A DNA stretch of 64,000 bases from Actinoplanes cyaneus (GTDB lineage: Bacteria > Actinomycetota > Actinomycetes > Mycobacteriales > Micromonosporaceae). The stretch spans positions 248,001-312,000 of the forward strand of contig NZ_BOMH01000036.1 in assembly GCF_016862095.1 (NCBI RefSeq). The letters run 5' to 3'. A program made the translations under genes and the position numbers. The notes under the pieces are model-generated. The model did no database searches and was not told the DNA's origin. It was given only the letters and a program-made list of their open reading frames with translations. Below are positions 24,444 through 32,909 of this stretch, piece by piece; within the stretch, counting starts at the first letter, position 1; each line of letters begins with the position of its first letter.

Positions 24444-25712
24444 CTATGCGGGCCGGTCGCGCCCGGCTGCCGGTTCTTCCTCGGCGAGCCGTTCCCTGGC
24501 GAACAGGCGGATCAGGTTGTGGAAGCGGTACCGGCCGTCGACGTGGGCTTGCAGGAGGCTCAGCTCGACGAGTTCGTCGAGGGCGTCCTCGATGCCGTCC
24601 GGGTCCGCCGGATCCAGGGATCCCGCGAGCCGCGCGTCGAAGTCCGGAACGGACGCGAGCGACAAGCGCCGGAACAGCCGGCGGGCCTGCGGGGACAGCT
24701 GGGTGTACGAGAGGCTGAAGGCAGCGGCGATCCGCAGGTCCCCGGCGATGAGCTGGTCCAGACGCCGGCCCTCGTCGGACAGCCGATCGGCCAGATGCCG
24801 CACTGTCCACTGCGGCCGGCTCATCAGCCGGTTGCCGGCGATGCGCAGCGCGAGAGGAAGACGTCCACACAGCTCGGTCACCTCGCCGGCCGCGTCGGGT
24901 TCCCGGTCGCCGATGATGCGCCGCAGCAACGTCGCCGCTTCCTCCGCGGGCAACTGCGTGAGATTGAGCCGGTGGACACCCTCCAGCCCGGCGAGCAGCC
25001 GGCGGCTCGTGATGACGGTCAGCGATGGCCCGGGACCGGGCAGCAGCGGCCGGACCTGCGACTCGTCCGCGACGTTGTCCAGCACCACCAGCGCCCGCCG
25101 GTGGTGCAGCAACCCTCGGTACATCCCGGCCCGGTCCCGCTCGTCCGCCGGGATCTCGTCGTCCTGGACGCCCAGCGCGCTCAGCAGCCGGGCAAGCGTT
25201 TCCGCGGCGGCTGACGGGCGGGCGTCCATTCCCCGCAGATCGACGAAGAGCGTCCCGCCGGTGAACGTCGTGCCGAGCAGGTGAGCCGCCTGCACGGCCA
25301 GCGTCGTCTTGCCGACCCCGGCTGTTCCGGAGACCGTCACCACCGGCGCGGCCGTCGCCGCCGGCCCGGCAGCCGTCGCGACCTGGGTCAGCTGCGCCAA
25401 CTCCCGGCCACGGCCGGTGAAGTCGGGCACCGGACGCGGCAGCGCGCAGCCGCCGGCCGCCACGGTGGTGGTGGCGACGGCCCTCGGCCGGCCGGCCCTG
25501 GCAGCGGCGAGGAAAGCCGGTTGCTCGGCCTCGGGTAGTGCCAGTGCCTCGGCCAGCGCCTGAACGGTCCGCCGCTGCGGCGCGACGCTGCGCTCGCGTT
25601 CCATGTCGCTGATCGCGCGAGCACTGACGCCCGATCGTTCCGCGAGTTGTTCCATCGTCAGCCCGGCCGTGTGCCGCTGTTCCCGCAGCCGGCGACCGAA
25701 GGTGTCACTCAT
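24444..25712 (-). CDS. XRE-family HTH regulator with NB-ARC-type P-loop ATPase
   Basis: A 422-residue protein. Residues 5-65 are an XRE helix-turn-helix (FGRRLREQRHTAGLTMEQLA, SGVSARAISDMERE). Then comes an AfsR/NB-ARC-like ATPase: Walker A GTAGVGKTT (about 115-125), Walker B RALVVLDNV, sensor LTVITSRR, and the GLPL-like motif GRLPLALRIAGNRL. It ends shortly after the winged helix (YRFHNLIRLFARERLA), so the TPR array usual in this family is absent. ATP-switch regulators of this kind control secondary metabolism or adaptation. A 21-bp palindrome 117 bp upstream is shared with the esterase/XRE intergenic region. The ATG at 25748 is an alternative start. Likely controls the downstream RidA/hydrolase genes. 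Confidence 0.8.
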   Translation of the reverse strand: MSDTFGRRLREQRHTAGLTMEQLAERSGVSARAISDMERERSVAPQRRTVQALAEALALPEAEQPAFLAAARAGRPRAVATTTVAAGGCALPRPVPDFTGRGRELAQLTQVATAAGPAATAAPVVTVSGTAGVGKTTLAVQAAHLLGTTFTGGTLFVDLRGMDARPSAAAETLARLLSALGVQDDEIPADERDRAGMYRGLLHHRRALVVLDNVADESQVRPLLPGPGPSLTVITSRRLLAGLEGVHRLNLTQLPAEEAATLLRRIIGDREPDAAGEVTELCGRLPLALRIAGNRLMSRPQWTVRHLADRLSDEGRRLDQLIAGDLRIAAAFSLSYTQLSPQARRLFRRLSLASVPDFDARLAGSLDPADPDGIEDALDELVELSLLQAHVDGRYRFHNLIRLFARERLAEEEPAAGRDRPA

Positions 25713-25800
25713 CGATCGGGTGGGCCGTTCCTCGCCGGGCAGTTCCATCGATCACCGGCAATCTGAGCAACACTGCGAATCCTCTCGTCCACGCGACGGT

Positions 25801-25849
25801 GAACGCTGACACGGGCAGCACCGGCCCGCCAGGGACGGACAATCCCTGG
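25801..25849. promoter_or_regulatory. Shared 49-bp element with CCAGGGA-N7-TCCCTGG palindrome, copy 1
   Basis: The palindrome occupies 25829-25849. The adjacent GAACGCTGACACGGG (25801-25815) is also conserved in the second copy at 30622-30670, with the same spacing; 37 of 49 positions agree by hand alignment. It lies upstream of the XRE/P-loop regulator gene. The conserved side faces that gene, as it faces the esterase gene at copy 2. Confidence 0.65.
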
Positions 25850-25911
25850 CAGCCGGCACATGCCGACATACCTGCTGGTCATCGGAACGCCGTGCCGCAG
25901 GACGGGAGAGG

Positions 25912-26406
25912 TCAGCCGGCGACGGTGGCGGTGCCGGGAGCGGCGACGGCGACGATGCCGACCGGTTCACCGCCGAGCATGAGCAGCGCCCTCTTCGGCG
26001 GCTGCGTGCCACCCGCCGCAGCGGCCCACGCGGTGATCGCCGCCTGCGCGTCGGCGGGCAGGGCGACCCCTGTGCCGTCCCTGGTGACGGTGACGGTTCC
26101 GGCCCGCTCGCCGATGGTGACGCACATGGCCGAGCCGGCCGACTCGACGTACCAGGAGTCGAAGTCGCACGGCGTCGAGAGGCCGCCGAACCATCCGGAC
26201 TTCTCACCGGGGGCTGCCGGGGTGGTCAGGTCGTCCTCGATGAAGTGGACCTCCACCCGGCTGGAGCCGACCGGCAGTTCGGCGGCCTCGGCCGGCCAGC
26301 CGACCCACAGCACGAAGGCCGTGATCAGCCCGGTGACGGCGACTATCCCCCAGGTCAGTACGGGGCTGAGCCGGAACTTCGCCGGAGCGTCGGCGGGAGT
26401 GCTCAT
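25912..26406 (-). CDS. Single-pass membrane protein of unknown function
   Basis: A 164-residue protein starting at the ATG at 26406, nine bases after AGGAAG. One transmembrane helix near the N-terminus (LTWGIVAVTGLITAFVLWVG, residues about 15-36) leaves an extracytoplasmic domain of about 125 residues. That domain contains two Cys (TPCDFDSWY, SAMCVTIGE) which could form a disulfide. I do not recognise the family. It lies between a two-component system and the P-loop regulator, all on the minus strand, with 147 and 199 bp gaps, so co-transcription is uncertain. Confidence 0.6.
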   Translation of the reverse strand: MSTPADAPAKFRLSPVLTWGIVAVTGLITAFVLWVGWPAEAAELPVGSSRVEVHFIEDDLTTPAAPGEKSGWFGGLSTPCDFDSWYVESAGSAMCVTIGERAGTVTVTRDGTGVALPADAQAAITAWAAAAGGTQPPKRALLMLGGEPVGIVAVAAPGTATVAG

Positions 26407-26553
26407 CGGGTCCAACTTCCTGTCCGAGGTGCGGAGTGGTGCGCTGGGCCTGCCGCCCGGATCGCGAGATCGACGCTACGGCCGCCGGATGTCCCGGTCA
26501 TCCGACCGTGGTGCCCATTGCGTTGTGGTACCGCGGTACCAGTCGGGTCGCGG

Positions 26554-27213
26554 TCAGACCAGGCCGTGGGTGTGGGCCCAGATCACCGCTTGGACGCGGT
26601 CGCGGGCACCGAGCTTGGCGAGGACCCGCCCGACATGGGTCTTGACCGTCGACTCGGACAGGAACAGCTCTCCGGCGATCTCCGGATTGGAGAGTCCCCG
26701 GCCGATGGCGACGAGGACTTCACGTTCCCGGCCGGTCAGCTCGTCGAGCAGGTTCGTGCCGGTCACCGCGGGAACGCGGCTGACCTGGTAGTGGTCGAGC
26801 AGGGTTCGGGTGATCCGGGGCGAGACGACCGCCTCCCCGCCGGCGACCGTCCGGACGGCCTTGACGAGCTCGGCCGACGGGACGTCCTTGAGCAGGAAAC
26901 CGCTCGCCCCCGCGCGGAGGCCGGTCAAGGCGTACTCGTCGAGGTCGAAGGTGGTCAGGATGAGCACGCGGGTTGCGGGGCAGTGGGCGACGATGTCGCG
27001 GGTGGCCTCGATGCCGTCCATGATCGGCATGCGGACGTCCATCAGGACGACGTCGGGGCGCAGGTCGCGGGCCAGCAGCGCGCCGGCCCGGCCGTCGCCC
27101 GCCTCACCGACGATGCGCAGGCCGGGTGCGGAGCCGAGGACCATGGCCATGCCTTCACGGAGCAGCTCCTGGTCGTCCACGAGCAGCAGGGTGATCTCAT
27201 TCGTCGAGCTCAT
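26554..27213 (-). CDS. NarL/LuxR-type response regulator
   Basis: A 219-residue two-component regulator. Receiver domain residues 8-125 with acidic pair DD (13-14), phospho-acceptor Asp59 in VLMDVRMP, Thr in ILTTFD and Lys in LLKDVP. The C-terminal LuxR HTH (about 150-215) reads LTGREREVLVAIGRGLSNPE, STVKTHVGRVLAKLG. The start at 27213 overlaps the end of the kinase gene by 17 bp, so the two are translationally linked and form one system. The target is unknown; response regulators upstream of exporters are common, and an ABC permease remnant lies just upstream of the kinase. Confidence 0.92.
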   Translation of the reverse strand: MSSTNEITLLLVDDQELLREGMAMVLGSAPGLRIVGEAGDGRAGALLARDLRPDVVLMDVRMPIMDGIEATRDIVAHCPATRVLILTTFDLDEYALTGLRAGASGFLLKDVPSAELVKAVRTVAGGEAVVSPRITRTLLDHYQVSRVPAVTGTNLLDELTGREREVLVAIGRGLSNPEIAGELFLSESTVKTHVGRVLAKLGARDRVQAVIWAHTHGLV

Positions 27214-28345
27214 CGAGGTCCTCGGTCTGGTGCGGGATGCTGACCCGGACGGCCCAGCCGACCGGCTGAGGGCCGGCTTCGACGGTGCCGCCGTAGAGAG
27301 CGGCTCGTTCGCGCAGCGCGATCAAGCCTTGCTCGCTGCCCACCGACGGCGCCGGTGCGGTGCCGCGGCCGTCGTCGACGATCGCGATCCGGATCGGATC
27401 GCTGCTGTAGTCGAGCTCGGCGAGGACCTCGGTCGGGTGCTCGGCGTAGCGCAAGGCGTTGGTCAGCGCCTCCTGAACGATGCGGAACACCACTCGTTGC
27501 AGGCCCGGCGACGCGGGCTCCGGCCCCCGGCCTCGCAGGGTGACCGGCAGGCCGGCGATCCGGAACGTCTCGATCAGGGTCTCCAGGTCACCGGGGACGT
27601 CCGGGCTGCCGTCGTGCAGGACGCCCAGCAGCCGGCGCATGTCCTTCATCGCCTCCCGGCCCAGCTCGGCGGCGCGTTCCACGGCCTTGCGCGAGCGCTG
27701 CGGGTCGGCGTCGGCGACCGCGGTCGCGCCGTCGGCCAGCCGGACCATGACGGTCAGGTTGTGGGCGACGATGTCGTGCAGGTCGTGAGCGATCCGGGCG
27801 CGTTCCCGGGCGGCGGCCAGCAGCCCCTCCTGCTCCTTCTCCCGGGCGAGCCGGGCGGCCCGGTCGAGCAGCGCCTGCACGTACCGGCGGCGGGTGGCGA
27901 CGGTCGCGCCGATCAGCACCGAGGCCACCACGGTGACGCCGTAGAAGAAGATGAAGGTGCCCAGACCGTCGCGGCCGGACCGGTGGACCGTCTCGGCCCC
28001 GAGCACGGCGAGAGAGCCGAGGGTGCCGGCCGTCGCCTCGTTCAACGTGCGGTTGGCGGCCAGCGAGTACATCGCCACCGCGAACGCCGCGACCAGCATC
28101 CCGTCGGTCAGGGCGTCACCGGCGACCGTCACCGCCAGCACGCCCCACGGCCAGGACCGTCGCCAGATCAGCGAGACCGCCACCACGGCGTCGACGGTCA
28201 GATGCCACCAGTCGCTCTGGCCGGGGCCTCGCAGCAGCACGTCGGTGCCGAGCCCGGTCAGGAAGCAGAACGCCACGATGAGGGCCGTGCCCAGCCGGCG
28301 ATGACGCGCCCAGAACGCCCGGATCGTGCCCGCCCCGGTCTCCAT
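27197..28345 (-). CDS. Sensor histidine kinase (HisKA_3 family)
   Basis: A 382-residue membrane kinase. Four to five transmembrane helices fill residues 17-150 (ALIVAFCFLTGLG, VDAVVAVSLI, LVAAFAVAMYSLAA, GTFIFFYGVTVVASVLIGATV). HisKA_3 follows: ARIAHDLHDIVAHNL with phospho-acceptor His190. The HATPase has RIVQEALTNALRYAEH (N box), IVDDGRGTAP (G1) and GLIALRERAALYGG (G2). A short extracytoplasmic part suggests intramembrane sensing, common in NarL-type actinobacterial pairs. The cognate regulator overlaps at its 3' end. The start at 28345 lies four bases after the stop of a truncated permease-like frame, so the original operon has lost its upstream gene. Confidence 0.9.
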   Translation of the reverse strand: METGAGTIRAFWARHRRLGTALIVAFCFLTGLGTDVLLRGPGQSDWWHLTVDAVVAVSLIWRRSWPWGVLAVTVAGDALTDGMLVAAFAVAMYSLAANRTLNEATAGTLGSLAVLGAETVHRSGRDGLGTFIFFYGVTVVASVLIGATVATRRRYVQALLDRAARLAREKEQEGLLAAARERARIAHDLHDIVAHNLTVMVRLADGATAVADADPQRSRKAVERAAELGREAMKDMRRLLGVLHDGSPDVPGDLETLIETFRIAGLPVTLRGRGPEPASPGLQRVVFRIVQEALTNALRYAEHPTEVLAELDYSSDPIRIAIVDDGRGTAPAPSVGSEQGLIALRERAALYGGTVEAGPQPVGWAVRVSIPHQTEDLDELDE

Positions 28346-28348
28346 TCC

Positions 28349-28490
28349 TCACACCTCCCGGCGAGCCAGGGCCCGAGGGAGCGTGCCGGTGAACGCGAAG
28401 AGTCCCACGAGCACGCAGTATCCGATTTCGCCGCCCGGCAGGCTCAGCACTGTGCCGAACGGCACGCCGGCAACGGCTGCCCGGCCCGCG
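28349..28490 (-). pseudogene. Possible C-terminal remnant of a membrane permease
   Basis: The minus-strand frame ending at 28349 gives a hydrophobic tail, AGVPFGTVLSLPGGEIGYCV followed by LVGLFAFTGTLPRALARREV. This resembles the last loop and helix of an ABC-2-type permease, including the basic C-terminus. Upstream of about 28490 the frame lies inside the MerR gene in a shadow frame and loses this character. It ends four bases before the kinase start, as an operon partner would. The assignment rests on hydrophobicity and position only. Confidence 0.35.
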
Positions 28491-29294
28491 TCAACCGGCA
28501 CGGCGGATCGGCGCGCTGAACTCGACGCCGTCCTCGCGGACCAGGTGACGCAACCGCCCGATGTCCAGAAACGCGTTCTCCAACGGATGGACGAGCAGTC
28601 TGCCGATCGCCGTGCAGTACTTCGCCATCGAGTGGCGACCCGGCATGGTGATCGACAGTTCCTCGCCGGCGTCGAGCTCCCGCACCTCGGCGACCGGCTG
28701 CAGGGCTGCCAGCGTCGCCGCATCCGCGCGAACCGCGACCCGCACCAGCCAGAAAGGCCCCTTCCCGGCGTACGCGGACCCGGGCGCAAGCGTCCGCCAG
28801 GGCGTGCCCGCCGGCACCGCGCCGTACGACTCCACCGTCCTGACCAGGTCTTGCGTCGCGGCCTCCAGGACCGTCTCGTTCAGGTCCCACCCCTGCTGGT
28901 CGTCCCCGCGGATGACCGGCGCCGGTTTCGACACCACGGTCATGGCCGGGACGTGACGCAAGCACGGCTCCGGCCGCGTTTCCAGCAGGTCCCGGGCGGT
29001 CCGGAGCGCCTCGTCCTGTTCCGCACGTTCCCGCCGTACCCGATCGGTGTGCTCGGCCAGCAGCGCGGCGGCGACGCCGGGTTCGCCGAGCGCCCGCCTG
29101 ACCTGCTTGACGCCCAGTCCCGCCTGCCGCAGGACGGTGATCAGCATGGCCTTCTCCACCTGGTCGAAGGTGTACGAACGGTAGCCGGTCTGCTCGTCGA
29201 CCCGGGCCGGGACGAGCAGCCCTTCGGCGTGGTAGTACCGCAGCGTCTGCGCGGACAGGTGAGCCATCTCGCTGAAGTCTTTGATCGACAGCAT
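28491..29294 (-). CDS. MerR family regulator with GyrI-like effector domain
   Basis: A 267-residue regulator. Residues 1-70 are a MerR winged HTH (MLSIKDFSEMAHLSAQTLRY, YHAEGLLVPARVDEQTGYRSY). Residues about 75-110 are the dimerisation coiled coil, and residues about 120-265 resemble the GyrI-like/BmrR-type small-molecule-binding domain (TVVSKPAPVIRGDDQQGWDL, LDAGEELSITMPGRHSMA). BmrR-like proteins bind hydrophobic cations and activate efflux genes by untwisting a promoter with long spacing. No efflux gene lies adjacent, unless the permease remnant just downstream (28349-28490) was its target. Confidence 0.85.
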   Translation of the reverse strand: MLSIKDFSEMAHLSAQTLRYYHAEGLLVPARVDEQTGYRSYTFDQVEKAMLITVLRQAGLGVKQVRRALGEPGVAAALLAEHTDRVRRERAEQDEALRTARDLLETRPEPCLRHVPAMTVVSKPAPVIRGDDQQGWDLNETVLEAATQDLVRTVESYGAVPAGTPWRTLAPGSAYAGKGPFWLVRVAVRADAATLAALQPVAEVRELDAGEELSITMPGRHSMAKYCTAIGRLLVHPLENAFLDIGRLRHLVREDGVEFSAPIRRAG

Positions 29295-29335
29295 GGGATC
29301 AGCGTGCCCCTTGCAGCGGCCACAAGGTCAAGTGC

Positions 29336-30592
29336 CTAGCCTCGCCGCCGGCCGGTGTCGGGCCGTTGCGGCATCTCACCGAGAACGGTGCTGAACAGCG
29401 CGTCGCGCAGGGCCACCTCGCGCGGGTCGTCCCACAGGTGGAAGCCGGTCCGGTTCATGGCGTAGGCGAATCCCGTGCCGGTGTCCGGGTCGGCGAAGGC
29501 GAACGAGCCGCCCAGCCCCATCGTGCCGTACGCCGTACCCGAGGTGGAGCCGAACCGGAACGCCGGGAACGGCTTCACATACCCCAGCGAGTACTGGGTC
29601 GGCAGCCGCAGGACCTGGTCGAAGAGGCCTCGCGACGGGGTTTCCGCCGGGCTTTCGAGCGCGTCGAGCGTCGAGCGGCCGAGTCCCAGGCCGGCGCCAC
29701 CGGTCGCGGCTTCGCCGTAGAGCCTGGCGATCGAGCGCACCTGCCCGATGCCGTTGACGGCGGGGATCTCGGCGGCCTGCACGTCGGGCCGGTTGATGTT
29801 GTCCGGGACGCCGAGCACCCGCGGATTCTGGAAGGCGCGGGCGCTCAGGCTCCGCGGGTTGGCAAACGCCAGCGCGAAGGCCGGCGGCATCGACCTGATG
29901 TGCAGCATCATCTCCCAGGTCCGGAAGCCGTGCATCCGGGCGATCCGGCGGCGATCGGTGCCCTCCGGCAGGCCGATGTGGAAGTCGAGACCGAGCGGCG
30001 CGGCCACCTCGTCGGCGAAGAACCGCCCGAGGTGGCGGCCCTGCGGGTCGACGCGGCTGACCAGCTCGCTCTCGTACCAGCCCAGCGTCTGCCCGTGGTA
30101 GCCGTGACGCTCGCCCGGCGTCCACGCCGGCCGCTGCTCCGCGAGCGCCGCGGCCAGAGCCGGGGAACCTGTCAGGTCACGCAGCTCCAGCGGACGATCG
30201 ACCGCCGCCAGGCCCGCCTGGTGAGACAGCAACTGGCGTACGGTGATGTCCGCTTTACCCGCGGCCGCGAACTCGGGCCAGTAGGCCGCCACGGGCCGGT
30301 CGTAGTCCAGCAGCCCGCGGGAGTGCAGCAGCGCGACAGCCGTCGACGACACGCCTTTGGTCGTCGAGAAGACCGGCACCATCGTGTCGCGTTCCCACGG
30401 CTCGCGTGCCAGACCGTCGCGGAAGCCACCCCAGAGATCGACCACTTGGCGGCCGTCGCGATAGACCGCACAGGCGGCACCGATCTCGCGCCCCTGCGCG
30501 AAGTTGCGCCGGAACGCGTCGGCCACCGGCCCGTAACCCTCCGCCACCTCGCCGTGGATCATGCTGGACGGCACGTGCACTTTCAGAACCAC
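29336..30592 (-). CDS. Serine beta-lactamase-family esterase (EstB-like)
   Basis: A 418-residue protein of the class C beta-lactamase/penicillin-binding fold. The GTG at 30592 is chosen because GGGGAGAA precedes it by seven bases, while the upstream ATG at 30607 has no such site. The S-x-x-K motif is FSTTKG (Ser76, Lys79) and the Tyr motif is probably HGYHGQTLG. The third motif (K/H-x-G) is likely in the glycine-rich MGLGGSFAFADP. There is no signal peptide, which fits cytoplasmic esterases such as EstB and not a secreted beta-lactamase. Such enzymes hydrolyse small esters or D-peptides. A 21-bp palindrome lies 58-78 bp upstream. Confidence 0.85.
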   Translation of the reverse strand: MVLKVHVPSSMIHGEVAEGYGPVADAFRRNFAQGREIGAACAVYRDGRQVVDLWGGFRDGLAREPWERDTMVPVFSTTKGVSSTAVALLHSRGLLDYDRPVAAYWPEFAAAGKADITVRQLLSHQAGLAAVDRPLELRDLTGSPALAAALAEQRPAWTPGERHGYHGQTLGWYESELVSRVDPQGRHLGRFFADEVAAPLGLDFHIGLPEGTDRRRIARMHGFRTWEMMLHIRSMPPAFALAFANPRSLSARAFQNPRVLGVPDNINRPDVQAAEIPAVNGIGQVRSIARLYGEAATGGAGLGLGRSTLDALESPAETPSRGLFDQVLRLPTQYSLGYVKPFPAFRFGSTSGTAYGTMGLGGSFAFADPDTGTGFAYAMNRTGFHLWDDPREVALRDALFSTVLGEMPQRPDTGRRRG

Positions 30593-30621
30593 TCGACTTC
30601 TCCCCATTCTCACGAGACATC

Positions 30622-30670
30622 GAACGGTGACACGGGGAACATGGCCGGACCAGGGATCGACGATCCCTGG
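30622..30670. promoter_or_regulatory. Shared 49-bp element with CCAGGGA-N7-TCCCTGG palindrome, copy 2
   Basis: The palindrome at 30650-30670 is perfect over ten bases per arm (CCAGGGATCG, centre A, CGATCCCTGG). The flank GAACGGTGACACGGG (30622-30636) matches copy 1 at 25801-25815 with identical spacing. It lies between the divergent esterase and XRE genes, 39 bp from the XRE start and 30 bp from the esterase start at its near edge. Confidence 0.7.
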
Positions 30671-30709
30671 CGGCGCGGTGCCGCCCCGGCGAGGGCTTAA
30701 GATCGCCTG

Positions 30710-31501
30710 GTGAAACGCGACGAGCTGGCCGACTTCCTGCGGAACCGTCGTGCCGCGCTCGTCCCCGCCCGGAGCACGGCTCGCCGGACGCAGGGATTGC
30801 GCCGCGAGGATGTCGCCGAGCGCGCCTACATCTCCATCGACTACTACACCCGGCTGGAGCAGCGGCGCGGGCCGCGACCGTCACCCGAGGTGGCGTCGGC
30901 GCTCTCCCAGGCGCTGGAGCTGAACACCGACGAACGTGACCACCTGTACCACCTGATCGGTCACAACCCGCCCCAGCAGGCGCTGGAGTTCGACGACGTG
31001 GATCCGGGGCTGCGCCGGGTGCTGAACGCGCTCGACGAGAACCCGGCGATGATCATCTCGAATCTGGCGCACACCCTGGTGCAGAACCGGCTGTGCCGGG
31101 AACTGTTCGGCGACCTGACGCGTTACACGGGCCTGGCCCGCAGCGGCTACTTCCGGTGGTTCATGCTGCCTGAGGAACGCGCCTACTATCCCGCTGACGT
31201 GCACGCCGCCCAGAGCGCGACCTTCGCCGCCAGTGTCCGGGCGGCCGCGGACCTGGAGCCCGATCCCACCGAGGCCAACTGCCTGATCTCGGCTCTGCGG
31301 GCGGGAAGTGCCGAGTTCCGCGAGCTGTGGGAGAACCACGACGTGCGGCTCTGCCGGCAGGAGACCACCTCGCTGACCCATCCGGCCGTGGGCCGGGTGG
31401 ACCTCGACTGTGAGGTCGTCTTCAGCCACGACCGTAGGCAGCGGATGCTGATCTTCACTCCCCGTGACGGCAAGGATCTGCGTCCCCTGATCACGGCGTA
31501 G
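30710..31501 (+). CDS. XRE-family regulator with MmyB-like ligand domain
   Basis: A 263-residue regulator. Residues 5-70 are an XRE helix-turn-helix (ELADFLRNRRAALVPARSTA, LRREDVAERAYISIDYYTRL, EQRRGPRPS). Residues about 95-255 match the MmyB-like, PAS-related domain (LDENPAMIISNLAHTLVQNR, EERAYYPADVHAAQSATFAA, ENHDVRLCRQETTSLTHPAV). Actinobacteria hold many such regulators, usually next to and controlling a short-chain or hydrolase gene. Start is the GTG at 30710. The divergent esterase gene and the palindrome between them suggest it may repress both promoters. Confidence 0.87.
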   Translation: MKRDELADFLRNRRAALVPARSTARRTQGLRREDVAERAYISIDYYTRLEQRRGPRPSPEVASALSQALELNTDERDHLYHLIGHNPPQQALEFDDVDPGLRRVLNALDENPAMIISNLAHTLVQNRLCRELFGDLTRYTGLARSGYFRWFMLPEERAYYPADVHAAQSATFAASVRAAADLEPDPTEANCLISALRAGSAEFRELWENHDVRLCRQETTSLTHPAVGRVDLDCEVVFSHDRRQRMLIFTPRDGKDLRPLITA

Positions 31502-31557
31502 TCAGCGCCGTACGGCTGCTGTCTCCCGCTGTGCTCGAGGCGGAAGGTGGCATTGCA

Positions 31558-31604
31558 CGAACATGTTCGCTACGATCGCGTTTAGCGCTTACGAACATGT
31601 TCGT
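31558..31604. promoter_or_regulatory. Twin palindromic operators upstream of the amidohydrolase gene
   Basis: CGAACATGTTCG occurs at 31558-31569 and again at 31592-31603, the second extended to ACGAACATGTTCGT. The 34-bp start-to-start spacing puts both on nearly the same DNA face. Identical double sites are typical of TetR-type repressors. The regulator is not next door and may be encoded elsewhere. Confidence 0.7.
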
Positions 31605-31661
31605 TGCGAACGTGATCTGGGAGCGAAGATCACCACCCCGACAATGAGGGACTGACACGAC

Positions 31662-32909
31662 ATGACCACTGCCATCCTCAACGCACGTATCTTCGACGGC
31701 CACGATGTGCCGGACTCGACGACCGTCATCATCGACGGCCCCACGATCACCGCCGTGGGAGCGCGGCCGCCCGCGGGCGCCGAGATCGTCGACGCTGCCG
31801 GAGCCACGCTGCTGCCCGGCCTGTTCGACGCGCACGTGCACACCAGCAAACCGAGTCTGGCGCTGGCGCTGCGCTTCGGGGTGACCACTCATCTGGAGAT
31901 GCAGGGCACCAACACCCGGCCCAACCGCGGGGACATCGAGGAAGACGACACCCTTGCCGACGTACGCTCGTCCGGCTTCGGGATCACGCCGCCCGGAGGC
32001 CACCCCTCGGAACTGTTCCCCGCCGACTTCCGGCCCGGTCCGCCGCCCGGCGCATCCCGGGGAGCGGCACCCGAGCAGGCACCGGTGATGCCGTTCTCCA
32101 CCACCCCGGAAGAAGCCGTCGCGTTCATCCCGAAGCTGGTCGCGACGGGTTCCGACTACATCAAGTTCATGGTCGACGACGGGAGCGTGGAGGGTCACCC
32201 CGGCCTGCCCATGCTGGACCAGGCCACCCTCGACGCGGGGGTGGCCGAGGCCAAGCGGCACGGCATGCTCACCGTCGCGCACGCCCTGACCATCGAGGCG
32301 ACCCGCATGTCGATCGAGGCCGGCATCGGCGGTCTGGCGCATCTGTTCATGGACCGGCCCCACACCGCCGAGATCGTCGGACAGATCGCCGCCTCGGGAG
32401 CCTTCGTCGTGCCGTGTGTGGTCCTGAACGCCTCGATGATGGGTATCACCGGCGCCGAGCTGGCGGCCGACTCGAGGGTGTCGTCCCGTCTCGACCAGCC
32501 CTGGCTGGAAACCCTGCGGTCCAGCTTCGACCATTACCCGCAGGGCGACCTCGACGACGTGCTCGTCTCCGTCAAGGCTCTGCACGACGCCGGCGTGGAC
32601 ATCCTGGTCGGCACGGACGCCTCGGTTCCCCTGCCCTTCCTGGGCGGCCTCGCCCACGGCGCCAGCGTCCACCACGAACTGCAGTACCTGGTCCGAGCCG
32701 GCCTCAGCCCGATCGAGGCGCTGCGCGCCGCCACCAGCACTCCGGCGCGCCGGTTCGGTCTCACCGACCGAGGTCGCATCGCCGAAGGGCTTCGCGCCGA
32801 TCTGCTCCTGGTCGGCGGGGACCCCACCACGACGATCAGCGACACGCTGAACACCCTTGCCGTCTGGCGGCGCGGAGCACGGCTCGCCGATGCCGCTGCC
32901 TCCCTGTGA
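31662..32909 (+). CDS. Amidohydrolase family metal-dependent hydrolase
   Basis: A 415-residue protein. A small N-terminal beta domain (ILNARIFDGHDVPDSTTVII) leads into the TIM barrel. Metal ligands are in LFDAHVHTS (His58, His60), then YIKFMVDDGS with the Lys that is often carboxylated, VAHALT (His), LAHLFMDRP (His) and VGTDASVPLP (Asp). The C-terminus GRIAEGLRADLLLVGGDP, closing the beta domain, is characteristic of imidazolonepropionase/prolidase-like amidohydrolases. The substrate is unknown; the two-metal subgroup often cleaves cyclic amides or Xaa-Pro bonds. The gene appears to be on its own transcript behind two identical palindromes. Confidence 0.88.
   Translation: MTTAILNARIFDGHDVPDSTTVIIDGPTITAVGARPPAGAEIVDAAGATLLPGLFDAHVHTSKPSLALALRFGVTTHLEMQGTNTRPNRGDIEEDDTLADVRSSGFGITPPGGHPSELFPADFRPGPPPGASRGAAPEQAPVMPFSTTPEEAVAFIPKLVATGSDYIKFMVDDGSVEGHPGLPMLDQATLDAGVAEAKRHGMLTVAHALTIEATRMSIEAGIGGLAHLFMDRPHTAEIVGQIAASGAFVVPCVVLNASMMGITGAELAADSRVSSRLDQPWLETLRSSFDHYPQGDLDDVLVSVKALHDAGVDILVGTDASVPLPFLGGLAHGASVHHELQYLVRAGLSPIEALRAATSTPARRFGLTDRGRIAEGLRADLLLVGGDPTTTISDTLNTLAVWRRGARLADAAASL

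Noticed and set aside
28349..28789. Complete small gene overlapping the MerR gene
   Set aside because: All but the last 45 codons lie opposite a normal frame of the MerR gene and have shadow composition; only the tail was kept as a possible remnant.
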